Positions 44,040-53,076 of a DNA stretch of 64,000 bases are shown piece by piece (the first letter of the stretch is position 1; every line of letters begins with the position of its first letter). The DNA comes from Streptomyces liangshanensis (GTDB lineage Bacteria; Actinomycetota; Actinomycetes; Streptomycetales; Streptomycetaceae). Both the position numbers and the translations under genes were made by a program. The DNA lies in contig NZ_CP050177.1 in NCBI RefSeq assembly GCF_011694815.1, forward strand, positions 6,393,501 to 6,457,500. The letters are read 5' to 3'. The notes beneath the pieces are model-generated. The model made no database searches. It worked only from the letters and a program-made list of their open reading frames with translations, and was not told the DNA's origin.

Positions 44040-45632
44040 GTGAAGGCACGCACCGGTAAATGGACCAGCGCTCCGCTCGGAGCGGGGCTCGCGATCGCCC
44101 TGCTCGGCGGTTGCGGCACTCAGCAGGACGGGGGAGCGGCCGACACCGGCAAGTCGATCGTCGTCGGCATGTCGGACGACGTCCTCGCCACGGATCCCGC
44201 CGCGGGCTACGACCCCGGATCCTGGCTCCTGTTCAACAACGTCTTCCAGTCACTGATGAGCTTCCCCCGGGGCGGCGCCGTCCCCCAGCCGGAAGCCGCG
44301 CGGGCCTGCTCCTTCGAGAACGGCAGCACGACCTACCGCTGCACCCTGCGGGACGGCCTCACCTTCAGCAACGGCGACTCCCTCACCTCCGAGGACGTCA
44401 AGTTCTCCTTCGAGCGGGCCATCAGGATCGACGACCCCGCCGGGCCCGCGCCGCTGCTGTCCACGATCGGCTCCATCGCCACCCCCGACGCCCGGACCGT
44501 GATCTTCCACCTCAAGGTCCCCGACGCCACCTTCCCCAGCAAGATCGCCTCGGGCGCCGGCTCCATCGTCGACCACCGCGCCTACCCCGCCGGCAGCCTG
44601 CGCAAGGACGGCAAGGCCGTCGGCTCGGGGCCGTACACCCTCAGCTCGCTCGACGACTCCAAGGCCGTCTTCGGCGTGAACTCCCGCTACCACGGCACCG
44701 CCCAGGTCAAGAACTCGGGCATCACGCTGAGCCTCTTCCACGGCAACCAGAAGAAGCTCGCCACCGCCCTGGAGAAGGGTGACATCGATGTCGCGTACCG
44801 CGGCCTGACCGCCCCCGACATCGACGCGCTCCAGGACTCCACCGCCGCCTCGAACAAGGGCATCGACGTCGTCGAGGGCAGCAGCGCCGAGGTGCAGGAC
44901 CTCGTCTTCAACATGGACGACCCCGTCGTCGGACGCCACGGCGTCCGTGAGGCCATCGCCTACCTCGTGGACCGCGACGCCCTCGTCAGCAAGGTCTACC
45001 GGTCCACGGCGACCCCGCTCTACTCGATCGTCCCGGCCGGCATCACCGGCCACAACACCGCCTTCTTCGACCTGTACGGGGACAGCCCGCAGCCCGCCAA
45101 GGCGAAGCAGGCGCTCCGGGCCGAGGGCATCACCGGCAAGGTGAAACTCACCCTGTGGTCCACGCCCAGCCGCTACGGCCCCGCCACCGACCAGGAGTTC
45201 CGGGCCATCGCCGACCAGCTCGACGCGAGCGGCCTGTTCGACGCGACCGTGCGCTCCGTACCGTTCGACCAGTACGAGAAGGGCATCGCCGCCGGCAAGT
45301 ACGGCGTCTACGTCAAGGGCTGGGTCCCGGACTACCCCGATCCGGACAACTTCACGCAGCCGTTCTTCGGCAAGGACAACGTCCTCCAGAACCACTACGA
45401 GAACCCCGACATCACCGACCGGATCATCCCCGAGACCTCCGCCCAGGCCAACCGCGGCGCCACCGAGGGCGACTTCGGGCAACTCCAGGACGACGTGGCC
45501 CGCGACCTGCCCATCCTGCCGCTGTGGCAGGGCAAGCAGTACGCGGTCGCCTACGACAACATCTCCGGGCTGGAATGGACGCTCGACGCCTCGACCGTCT
45601 TCCGCTTCTGGGAGATCAGCAAGGACGACTGA
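44040..45632 (+). CDS. second peptide-type ABC substrate-binding lipoprotein
   Basis: 530 residues from GTG 44040, 59 bases after the first copy, with GAGG upstream. The lipobox is LGGC near residue 25. It shares the architecture and many blocks of its neighbour (YRCTLRDGLTFSNGDSLTSEDVKFSFER, YSIVPAGITGHNTAFFDLYGD, LPILPLWQGKQYAVAYDNISG), so the two arose by tandem duplication. Divergence is large, and the ligand pockets differ, so the two probably bind different ligands. No dedicated permease is seen. Confidence 0.87.
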   Translation: MKARTGKWTSAPLGAGLAIALLGGCGTQQDGGAADTGKSIVVGMSDDVLATDPAAGYDPGSWLLFNNVFQSLMSFPRGGAVPQPEAARACSFENGSTTYRCTLRDGLTFSNGDSLTSEDVKFSFERAIRIDDPAGPAPLLSTIGSIATPDARTVIFHLKVPDATFPSKIASGAGSIVDHRAYPAGSLRKDGKAVGSGPYTLSSLDDSKAVFGVNSRYHGTAQVKNSGITLSLFHGNQKKLATALEKGDIDVAYRGLTAPDIDALQDSTAASNKGIDVVEGSSAEVQDLVFNMDDPVVGRHGVREAIAYLVDRDALVSKVYRSTATPLYSIVPAGITGHNTAFFDLYGDSPQPAKAKQALRAEGITGKVKLTLWSTPSRYGPATDQEFRAIADQLDASGLFDATVRSVPFDQYEKGIAAGKYGVYVKGWVPDYPDPDNFTQPFFGKDNVLQNHYENPDITDRIIPETSAQANRGATEGDFGQLQDDVARDLPILPLWQGKQYAVAYDNISGLEWTLDASTVFRFWEISKDD

Positions 45633-45659
45633 CACCGGCCCGGCGCGCCCCGGGGCCCC

Positions 45660-46331
45660 TCACTGGGCGCCGGGGCGCACCAGGCCGCTCTCGTACGCGT
45701 ACACCGCCGCCTGGACCCGGTCCCGCAGCCCCAGCTTCGTCAGTACGTGCCCCACGTGCGTCTTGACCGTCGTCTCGCTGACGAACAGGTCCGCGGCGAT
45801 CTCCGCGTTCGACAACCCCCGCGCCACCAGCTTCAACACCTCGACCTCGCGGTCCGTCAGCGTGTGCAGCGTGTCCGGCACCGTGTCCTCGCCCGACGGC
45901 AGGTGATCCGCGTACTTGTCCAGGAGCCGGCGCGTGACGCTCGGCGCGAGCATCGCCTCACCCGCCGCCACCACCCGGATCGCCTGCACCAGCTCGTTCG
46001 CCGGCGCGTCCTTCAGCAGGAACCCGCTCGCCCCCGCCCGCAACGCCTCCACCACGTACTCGTCGAGGTCGAACGTCGTCAGGACCAGCACCTTCGCCGG
46101 ACCGTCCCGGCCGGGGCCGGTGATCTGCCGGGTCGCCTCCACCCCGTCCATCCGCGGCATCCGGATGTCCATCAGCACCACGTCCGGCTGGAGCGCGCGC
46201 ACCTGGTCGATGGCCTGAAGACCGTCCCCGGCCTCACCGACGACCGCGATGTCGCCCTCCGCCTCCAGGATCATCCGGAAGCCGGTGCGCAACAGCGGCT
46301 GGTCGTCGACCAGTAGGACGCGGACAGTCAC
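45660..46331 (-). CDS. LuxR/NarL-family response regulator, orphan
   Basis: 223 residues from GTG 46331, with AAGGAG upstream. The receiver domain has Asp9-Asp10 of the acidic pocket, phospho-acceptor Asp55 (VVLMDIRMPRMDG), a Thr in VLTTFD and Lys near 105 (FLLKDA). The C-terminal helix-turn-helix is LTDREVEVLKLVARGLSNAEIAADLFVSETTVKTHVGHVLTKL. All phosphorylation residues are intact, so it needs a kinase, yet none is adjacent. Targets unknown. Confidence 0.92.
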   Translation of the reverse strand: MTVRVLLVDDQPLLRTGFRMILEAEGDIAVVGEAGDGLQAIDQVRALQPDVVLMDIRMPRMDGVEATRQITGPGRDGPAKVLVLTTFDLDEYVVEALRAGASGFLLKDAPANELVQAIRVVAAGEAMLAPSVTRRLLDKYADHLPSGEDTVPDTLHTLTDREVEVLKLVARGLSNAEIAADLFVSETTVKTHVGHVLTKLGLRDRVQAAVYAYESGLVRPGAQ

Positions 46332-46416
46332 GGGATCTCCTTCGATAGACCCGCCCCATTCTGCCCTGACCGCCCCACCCCGACGCCGCCGGTCGTCCGA
46401 TCCCCCTCGGACCTCC

Positions 46417-47283
46417 TCAGACGACGGACGGGCTGTCCTCACCCGCCTGCTGCGCGGGCACCTCCGCCGACGGCACCGACAGCGGATACACCGGAGGCGT
46501 ACCGCCGAATTCCGGACAGATCTCCTGGTGGTCGCACCACCCGCACAGCTTCGTCGGCCGCGGCCGCCAGTCACCCGTCTCCGTCGCCAGCTCGATCGCC
46601 TCCCACAGCGCCAGCAGCTTGCGCTCCACCCGCTCCAGGTCCGCCTCCACCGGGTCGTACGTCACGACCTCGCCACTGCCCAGATAGACCAGCTGGAGAC
46701 GCCGCGGCACCACCCGCTTCAGCCGCCACACCACCAGCGCGTAGAACTTCATCTGGAACAGCGCCCCCTCCGCGTACTCCGGCCGGGGGGCCTTGCCCGT
46801 CTTGTAGTCGACGATCCGCACCTCGCCCGTCGGCGCCACGTCCACCCGGTCGATCACCCCGCGCAGCCGCAGCCCCGACTCCAGCTCCGTCTCCACGAAC
46901 AGCTCACGCTCCGCCGGCTCCAGCCGCGTCGGGTCCTCCAGCGAGAACCACCGCTCCACCAGCTGTTCGGCCTCCGCCAGCCAGCGCGTCAGCCGCTCGC
47001 CCTCCGCGTCCCCCGCGAACAACTCACCGAGCTCGGGACGCGACTCCAGCAACCGGTCCCACTGCCCCGGCACCAGCGATCTCGCGCGCGGAGCCGTACG
47101 CTCCGCGGCCGGCGCGTCGAACAACCGCTCCAGCACGGCATGCACCAACGTCCCCCGAGTCGCCGCCTCACTGGGCTTCTGCGGCAGTTTGTCGATGACC
47201 CGGAAGCGGTAGAGCAAAGGACACTGCATGAAGTCGCTCGCACGGGAAGGCGACAGCGAAGCGGGCGGTCGGCTGCTACTCAT
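46417..47283 (-). CDS. RecB-family PD-(D/E)XK nuclease with Fe-S cluster ligands
   Basis: 288 residues from ATG 47283. Nuclease motifs: RGTLVHAVLERLF (His48), Glu/Asp in GVIDRVDV, and IVDYKTGK with catalytic Asp and Lys. Four cysteines, Cys21 (FMQCPLLYRF), Cys247, Cys250 and Cys256 (CGWCDHQEIC), have the spacing of the [4Fe-4S] staple seen in AddB and Cas4-like nucleases. It is thus probably an iron-sulphur exonuclease acting on single-stranded or ended DNA in repair. It is divergent from the site-2 protease gene with 120 bases between starts, room for two promoters. Confidence 0.88.
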   Translation of the reverse strand: MSSSRPPASLSPSRASDFMQCPLLYRFRVIDKLPQKPSEAATRGTLVHAVLERLFDAPAAERTAPRARSLVPGQWDRLLESRPELGELFAGDAEGERLTRWLAEAEQLVERWFSLEDPTRLEPAERELFVETELESGLRLRGVIDRVDVAPTGEVRIVDYKTGKAPRPEYAEGALFQMKFYALVVWRLKRVVPRRLQLVYLGSGEVVTYDPVEADLERVERKLLALWEAIELATETGDWRPRPTKLCGWCDHQEICPEFGGTPPVYPLSVPSAEVPAQQAGEDSPSVV

Positions 47284-47403
47284 GACGCAGACCCTACGGC
47301 CCGCCACCGACAGCGAGCGGAATACCATCGACCACAGAGGCCCACGCACCGCATGACCGACCGAGATGCCGCGCGTGACCCGCGCCGCCGACGAAGGGAC
47401 CCC

Positions 47404-48651
47404 GTGAAAGAGGACGACGAGAGCGGCGAAAGCCGGCGGCCGCAACCCCGGAAGGGGGACCAGGCACCCGGCGGCAAACCGGCACGCCCCGCCGACCCCG
47501 GCGGCGGCATTCTCATGGGCCGTCCCTTCGGCGTACCCGTCTACGTCGCCCCCAGCTGGTTCCTGGTGGCCGCACTGATCACCTGGATCTTCGGCGGGCA
47601 GCTCGGCCGCGTCCTGCCCGAGCTCGGCGCCGTCCGCTACGCGATCGCCCTCTTCTTCGCGGTCGCGTTCTACGGCTCCGTCCTCGTCCACGAACTCGCC
47701 CACACCGTCGCCGCCCTGCGCTTCAAACTCCCCGTGCGGCGGATCCAGCTCCAGTTCTTCGGCGGCGTCTCCGAGATCGAGAAGGAATCCGAGACCCCCG
47801 GCCGCGAGTTCGTCCTCGCCTTCGTGGGCCCCCTCCTCTCCCTCGTCCTCTCCGGGCTCTTCTACCTCGGCCTCCTCGCCGTCGACCCCGGCAGCGTCCC
47901 CGGCGTCCTCCTCGCCGGACTGATGATCTCCAACCTCATCGTCGCCGCCTTCAACCTCCTGCCCGGCCTCCCGCTCGACGGCGGCCGCATGCTCCGCGCC
48001 GTCGTCTGGAAGATCACCGGCAAACCCATGAGCGGCACCGTCGCCGCCGCCTGGGTCGGCCGCGCCCTCGCCGTCGCCGTCCTCATCGGCCTCCCCCTGC
48101 TCACCCAGACCGGCGCCCTCGGCAACGCCAACCGCGACATCGGCGGCTTCGAGACCGTCACCGACGCCCTCCTCGCCGCCGTCCTCGCCGCGATCATCTG
48201 GACCGGCGCCGGCAACAGCCTCCGCATGGCACGCCTCCGCGAACACCTCCCCGAACTCCAGGCCCGCGTCCTCACCCGCCGCGCCGTCCCCGTCGAGGCC
48301 ACCACCCCCCTCTCCGAAGCCCTGCGCCGGGCCAACGAGGCCGGAGCCCGCGCCCTCGTCGTCGTCGACGGCCACGGCGACCCCACCGGAGTCGTCCGCG
48401 AGACCGCCATCGTCGGCGTCCCCCAGCACCGCCGCCCCTGGGTCGCCGTCAGCGGCCTCGCCCAGGACCTCAACGAAGGCATGAAGGTCCCCGCCGACCT
48501 CGCCGGCGAAGCCCTCCTGGACCGCCTCAGGGCCAGCCCCGCCACCGAGTACCTCGTCGTCGAGGAGACCGGCGAGATCTACGGCGTCCTCTCCACCGCC
48601 GACGTGGAACGCGCGTTCGTCGCCGCCATGGCCCGCCCCGAACCCCACTAG
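47404..48651 (+). CDS. site-2 protease (M50) with two CBS domains
   Basis: 415 residues from GTG 47404 with GAAGGGA four bases upstream; ATG 47353 would add 17 basic residues. The first 35 residues are hydrophilic. Six or so membrane helices follow. The zinc site is HELAH at 96-100 (VLVHELAHTVAALRF) with the third ligand Asp in NLLPGLPLDGGR near residue 195. The C-terminal 170 residues hold two CBS repeats (ALVVVDGHGDPTGVV and EYLVVEETGEIYGVL), which sense adenosine nucleotides in other proteins. It would cut membrane-embedded substrates, perhaps an anti-sigma factor. Confidence 0.9.
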   Translation: MKEDDESGESRRPQPRKGDQAPGGKPARPADPGGGILMGRPFGVPVYVAPSWFLVAALITWIFGGQLGRVLPELGAVRYAIALFFAVAFYGSVLVHELAHTVAALRFKLPVRRIQLQFFGGVSEIEKESETPGREFVLAFVGPLLSLVLSGLFYLGLLAVDPGSVPGVLLAGLMISNLIVAAFNLLPGLPLDGGRMLRAVVWKITGKPMSGTVAAAWVGRALAVAVLIGLPLLTQTGALGNANRDIGGFETVTDALLAAVLAAIIWTGAGNSLRMARLREHLPELQARVLTRRAVPVEATTPLSEALRRANEAGARALVVVDGHGDPTGVVRETAIVGVPQHRRPWVAVSGLAQDLNEGMKVPADLAGEALLDRLRASPATEYLVVEETGEIYGVLSTADVERAFVAAMARPEPH

Positions 48652-48725
48652 CGCCCATCCGCCGGACCGGCCCCCGGGCCGCCCGGCGGACAGAGGCACC
48701 GGATAAACCAGCTAGGCTGAACAAC

Positions 48726-49631
48726 ATGTCCGAACCGACCGGTGCCGCCCGCCGACGCGGGCCCTTCAAGGTCGGGGACCAGGTCCAGCTCACCGATCCC
48801 AAGGGACGCCACTACACCTTCACGCTCGAAGCCGGGAAGAATTTCCACACCCACAAAGGGTCGTTCCCGCACGACGAGCTGATCGGTGCTCCCGAGGGCA
48901 GCGTGGTCCGAACCACGGGAAACGTCGCCTACCTCGCGCTGCGCCCCCTGCTCCCCGACTATGTCCTGTCCATGCCCCGCGGCGCCGCCGTGGTCTACCC
49001 CAAGGACGCCGGCCAGATCCTGGCCTTCGCCGACATCTTCCCCGGCGCACGCGTCGTCGAGGCCGGTGTGGGCTCCGGCTCCCTCAGCGCGTTCCTGCTG
49101 CGGGTCATCGGCGACCAGGGCATGCTCCACTCCTACGAGCGCCGCGAGGACTTCGCCGAGATCGCCCGGCAGAACGTGGAACGCTACTTCGGCGAACCCC
49201 ACCCCGCCTGGCAGCTGACCGTCGGAGACCTCCAGGACAACCTGTCGGACACGGACGTCGACCGCGTCGTCCTCGACATGCTCGCCCCCTGGGAATGCAT
49301 CGAGACCGTCTCCAAGGCGCTCGTCCCCGGCGGCATCCTCTGCGCCTACGTCGCCACCACCACCCAGCTCGCCCGCACGGTCGAGACCATCCGGGAATTC
49401 GGCACGTTCAACGAACCGGCCGCCTGGGAATCCATGGTCCGCAACTGGCACGTCGAGGGCCTCGCCGTCCGCCCCGACCACCGGATGATCGGCCACACCG
49501 GCTTCCTCATCACCGCCCGCCGCCTCGCCGACGGCGTCGAACCGCCCCTGCGCCGCCGACGCCCCGCCAAGGGCGCGTACGGCGACGACTACGACGGCCC
49601 CGGCAGCGCCAGCGGCGGCGCCCCGCGCTGA
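48726..49631 (+). CDS. trmI: tRNA (adenine-N1-)-methyltransferase TrmI
   Basis: 301 residues from ATG 48726. It methylates A58 in the T-loop of tRNA, as a homotetramer. The N-terminal beta domain (FKVGDQVQLTDPKGRHYTFTLEAG) with GSFPHDELIG is followed by a class I methyltransferase fold with AdoMet loop VVEAGVGSGSLS near residue 110 and a catalytic-site VVLDMLAPWE. The last 35 residues are basic and probably disordered. TrmI homologues sit next to the proteasome locus in actinobacteria, as here. A terminator with T-rich 3' end follows. Confidence 0.94.
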   Translation: MSEPTGAARRRGPFKVGDQVQLTDPKGRHYTFTLEAGKNFHTHKGSFPHDELIGAPEGSVVRTTGNVAYLALRPLLPDYVLSMPRGAAVVYPKDAGQILAFADIFPGARVVEAGVGSGSLSAFLLRVIGDQGMLHSYERREDFAEIARQNVERYFGEPHPAWQLTVGDLQDNLSDTDVDRVVLDMLAPWECIETVSKALVPGGILCAYVATTTQLARTVETIREFGTFNEPAAWESMVRNWHVEGLAVRPDHRMIGHTGFLITARRLADGVEPPLRRRRPAKGAYGDDYDGPGSASGGAPR

Positions 49632-49668
49632 CCGCGCACGCCCCGGACCGTCCGCACAACACCACCGC

Positions 49669-49713
49669 ACCGCCGCCCAGTTCCCCCGACCGTCACGGGA
49701 ACCGGGCGGCGGT
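49669..49713 (+). terminator. intrinsic terminator after trmI
   Basis: A 17-position stem with one mismatch (49669-49685 with 49697-49713), 11-base loop, followed by TTTCTTCG. It begins 37 bases after the trmI stop. Confidence 0.88.
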
Positions 49714-49814
49714 TTCTTCGTGTTGGCGATACGGACCCCGCTGTTCCACACCCCTGTGACGTGTGGCACGATGCTGTCTCCCCACCGGTACCGCCCTCAC
49801 AGGAGACCCTCCGC

Positions 49815-50408
49815 GTGCAGCTCTCCGACGTCCCGGACCTCGCGCACACCCGCCCCCGGCCGATGCACTGGCTCGCCACGGCGACCGCGATGGCCGGCGT
49901 CGTGGCCGTGGCCGGACTCGTCCAGCCGGGCCCCGCGACCGCCTCCCAGGACAGCTCGGGTCCCACCACGACCGCCGCGCCGGGCCACGCCCCCGGGCCC
50001 GCCCCCGACCCGGCCGGCGTCACCTTCCCGCTGGACTGCGCCGACGCGGGCACCGTCGTCACCCAGAAGGCCTCCGGCGACCTCGACGGCGACGGGAACC
50101 CCGAGACCGTCGCCGCCGTCCGCTGCGTCGCGGGCTCCGGCACCCCGCCCAGCGGCCTCTACGTCCTCACCCGGGCCGGGAAGGACACCACCCGCGCCCG
50201 CATCGTGGCCACCCTCGTGGACCCCAAGGAGAAGCAGAGCCTCAGCCCCGGCCTCGCCGTCCGCGACGGCGCCGTCACGGCGACCCTCCTGGGCTACTCG
50301 AACCCCGACGTCCCCCGCTGCTGCCCGGACGAGAAGCAGCAGGTCACCTGGAAGTGGCGGAACGGCGCCTTCGTACGCGGTACGGGCCCCGGATCCCAGA
50401 GCGTCTGA
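49815..50408 (+). CDS. secreted protein of unknown function with FG-GAP-like motif
   Basis: 197 residues from GTG 49815, with AGGAG nine bases upstream. The hydrophobic segment MHWLATATAMAGVVAVAGLV (17-36) followed by ATAS is a signal or signal-anchor. A Thr/Pro/Gly linker precedes the mature domain, which holds KASGDLDGDGNPETVAAVRC, an FG-GAP/EF-hand-like calcium motif, and two Cys in PRCCPDE. I recognise no named family. It is probably exported and may bind calcium. It lies between trmI and the convergent ferredoxin gene. Confidence 0.7.
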   Translation: MQLSDVPDLAHTRPRPMHWLATATAMAGVVAVAGLVQPGPATASQDSSGPTTTAAPGHAPGPAPDPAGVTFPLDCADAGTVVTQKASGDLDGDGNPETVAAVRCVAGSGTPPSGLYVLTRAGKDTTRARIVATLVDPKEKQSLSPGLAVRDGAVTATLLGYSNPDVPRCCPDEKQQVTWKWRNGAFVRGTGPGSQSV

Positions 50409-50476
50409 CCCGCCGCCCCGCCACCGCCACCTCGCGGCGACCCCTCACCCTGCGTGACGGGCGGTCCCCGGTCGCG

Positions 50477-50791
50477 TCACTCCGCGTCAGGGCCGTACAC
50501 CTCCACCCTGTCCGAAACGCGCCGTACGTGAATGCAGTCGCCGGGGCACTCCTTCGCCGAGTCCACGACGTCACGCAACAGGGTCAGCGGCACCGGAGTC
50601 GTCGCTCCCGGTGACTGGAGCAGCTCGTCCCCGTCACTCTTCACATACGCCAGACCGTCGATGTCGAGCTCGAAGACCTCCGGGGCGTACTGGACACAGA
50701 TCCCGTCCCCGGTGCACAGATCCTGGTCGATCCACACCTCCAAGGGCTCGCGGACCTCGGTGGCGCCTTCGGCGGTGGCCTCCTGCTGCAC
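50477..50791 (-). CDS. ferredoxin
   Basis: 104 residues from GTG 50791, chosen because AGGAG lies eight bases upstream; ATG 50797 leaves only two bases. Iron-sulphur ligands: Cys-x5-Cys in LCTGDGICVQYAPEVF and Cys-x3-Cys in KECPGDCIHV. Three Cys of the CxxxxxC...CP pattern suit a [3Fe-4S] cluster, and a fourth could allow [4Fe-4S]. The insert between the two halves is longer than in small ferredoxins. It stands upstream of the proteasome ATPase, divergent from it. The same gene sits here in other Streptomyces, but electron partners are unknown. Confidence 0.88.
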   Translation of the reverse strand: MQQEATAEGATEVREPLEVWIDQDLCTGDGICVQYAPEVFELDIDGLAYVKSDGDELLQSPGATTPVPLTLLRDVVDSAKECPGDCIHVRRVSDRVEVYGPDAE

Positions 50792-51059
50792 GATCATCTC
50801 TCCTGCCGTTTCCTGCGCCGGGTGGTGCAATATGGAGTAAGTCGCGCCAGCCCTGACGGGTGTTGAACACTCCGACGATACAACCGGCTGCTTTCCGACG
50901 GCGCTGGGTGGGTATTGCACTGGCGTGAGGGAGCGTGAAGGAGAGCGCAAGAGTGAAGATCGGACACAGCCGGCAGTCTTTGTGATCTAGGGGTTTCAAT
51001 CACCACCCACGCAGGTAGGGTCAGGAAGCGTCCAGCTCCCCTTGGAGGAGGTGAGGACC

Positions 51060-52826
51060 GTGGCAGCCCACGACGACGACATCAACCGCGGTAACCGGCC
51101 GGGGCGGGGGTCAGAAGACCCAGCCGGCCAGGTTGCCTATCTCGAGCAGGAAATCGCCGTCCTGCGACGAAAGCTCGCCGACTCTCCGCGGCACACGAGG
51201 ATTCTCGAAGAGCGGATCGTCGAGTTGCAGACGAACCTGGCGGGTGTGTCCGCGCAGAACGAGCGGCTCGCCAATACGCTCCGTGAGGCCCGCGACCAGA
51301 TCGTGGCCCTCAAGGAAGAGGTCGACCGGCTCGCACAGCCGCCGGCCGGCTTCGGTGTCTTCCTGCAGGCGAACGAGGACGGAACGGCCGACATCTTCAC
51401 CGGGGGCCGCAAGCTCCGGGTGAACGTCAGCCCCAGCGTCGAGCTCGAAGAGCTCAGACGCGGCCAGGAACTCATGCTCAACGAGGCCCTCAACGTGGTC
51501 GAGGCCATGGCCTACGAGAGCGCCGGCGACATCGTCACCCTCAAGGAGATCCTCGAGGACGGCGAGCGCGCCCTGGTGATCGGCCACACCGACGAGGAAC
51601 GGGTGGTACGGCTCGCGGAGCCCCTGCTCGACATCAACATCAGGCCCGGCGACGCCCTGCTCCTCGAACCCCGCTCCGGATACGTCTACGAGGTCATCCC
51701 CAAGAGCGAGGTCGAAGAGCTCGTCCTCGAAGAGGTCCCCGACGTCGACTACGACAAGATCGGCGGCCTCGGCGGCCAGATCGAAATGATCCGCGACGCC
51801 GTCGAGCTCCCGTACCTCCACCCGGACCTCTTCAAGGAACACGAACTGCGGCCCCCGAAGGGCATCCTGCTCTACGGCCCGCCCGGCTGCGGAAAGACCC
51901 TCATCGCCAAGGCAGTGGCCAACTCCCTTGCCAAGAAGGTCGCCGAAGTCACCGGCCAGCCCGCGGGGAAGAGCTACTTCCTCAACATCAAGGGCCCCGA
52001 ACTCCTCAACAAGTACGTCGGCGAGACCGAGCGGCACATCCGCCTCGTCTTCCAGCGCGCCCGCGAGAAGGCCAGCGAGGGCACCCCCGTCATCGTCTTC
52101 TTCGACGAGATGGAATCCCTCTTCCGCACCCGCGGATCCGGCGTCAGCTCGGACGTGGAGAACACCATCGTCCCCCAGCTCCTCGCCGAGATCGACGGCG
52201 TGGAAGGCCTGGAGAACGTCATCGTCATCGGCGCCTCCAACCGGGAAGACATGATCGACCCCGCGATCCTGCGGCCGGGACGCCTCGATGTGAAGATCAA
52301 GATCGAGCGCCCCGACGCGGAGGCCGCGAAGGACATCTTCGCCAAGTACCTCAAGTCCTCGCTGCCCCTCCACGCGGACGATCTCTCCGAGCACCACAAT
52401 TCCCGCGACGACGCTGTGCACGGCATGATCCAGACCGTGGTCGAACGGATGTACACCGAGTCCGAGGAGAACCGCTTCCTCGAAGTCACGTACGCCAACG
52501 GAGACAAGGAAGTCCTCTATTTCAAGGACTTCAACTCCGGCGCCATGATCCAGAACATCGTCGACCGGTCGAAGAAGATGGCCATCAAGGACTTCCTCGA
52601 CCACAACCAGAAGGGCCTCCGCGTCTCCCACCTCCTCCAGGCCTGCGTGGACGAGTTCAAGGAGAACGAGGACCTGCCCAACACCACCAACCCCGACGAC
52701 TGGGCCAGGATCTCCGGAAAGAAGGGCGAGCGGATCGTATTCATCCGCACCCTCGTCACCGGAAAACAGGGCGCGGACACCGGACGCTCCATCGACACGG
52801 TCGCGAACACCGGCCAATACCTGTAG
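51060..52826 (+). CDS. arc: proteasome-associated AAA ATPase ARC (Mpa)
   Basis: 588 residues from GTG 51060, with GGAGGAGG seven bases upstream. The N-terminal coiled coil (about 25-95, [15 protein letters not shown]) binds Pup. Two OB-like domains and a AAA module follow: Walker A GPPGCGKT with Lys279, Walker [12 protein letters not shown], and the second region of homology after RPGRLDV. The last residues GQYL carry the Tyr-containing motif that opens the 20S gate. It unfolds pupylated proteins and feeds them to PrcBA. Divergent from the ferredoxin gene across 268 bases. Confidence 0.96.
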   Translation: MAAHDDDINRGNRPGRGSEDPAGQVAYLEQEIAVLRRKLADSPRHTRILEERIVELQTNLAGVSAQNERLANTLREARDQIVALKEEVDRLAQPPAGFGVFLQANEDGTADIFTGGRKLRVNVSPSVELEELRRGQELMLNEALNVVEAMAYESAGDIVTLKEILEDGERALVIGHTDEERVVRLAEPLLDINIRPGDALLLEPRSGYVYEVIPKSEVEELVLEEVPDVDYDKIGGLGGQIEMIRDAVELPYLHPDLFKEHELRPPKGILLYGPPGCGKTLIAKAVANSLAKKVAEVTGQPAGKSYFLNIKGPELLNKYVGETERHIRLVFQRAREKASEGTPVIVFFDEMESLFRTRGSGVSSDVENTIVPQLLAEIDGVEGLENVIVIGASNREDMIDPAILRPGRLDVKIKIERPDAEAAKDIFAKYLKSSLPLHADDLSEHHNSRDDAVHGMIQTVVERMYTESEENRFLEVTYANGDKEVLYFKDFNSGAMIQNIVDRSKKMAIKDFLDHNQKGLRVSHLLQACVDEFKENEDLPNTTNPDDWARISGKKGERIVFIRTLVTGKQGADTGRSIDTVANTGQYL

Positions 52827-52834
52827 AAGCGCGG

Positions 52835-52872
52835 ACCGGCTGCGGATGTCCGCGAGGGCATCCGCAGCCGGT
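52835..52872 (+). terminator. intrinsic terminator after arc
   Basis: A 14-bp perfect stem, ACCGGCTGCGGATG with its complement, ten-base loop, followed by TGCTTTCC. It starts nine bases after the arc stop. Confidence 0.88.
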
Positions 52873-53076
52873 TGCTTTCCGCCACCGTTTCCACCGCACC
52901 ATCCACCACACCAGGCCAATGACGGAAATGATCTCCCCACCAGCGCTCAGGCGTTCTAGGCTCAGTGATACCGCCGAGTCGCGCAGTGCGGGGACGGGCA
53001 CCGCACGCGCACCGGAGCACCAGCGGTACTTGAGCGCCGCTCCCGGACGGGAGCGACGCCGGGCAAGGAGGGCCGC

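Noticed and set aside
46332..48699. Long minus-strand extension upstream of the Fe-S nuclease
   Set aside because: The extra 470 residues are antisense to the M50 protease and lack any domain; the nuclease begins at 47283 with its family N-terminus.
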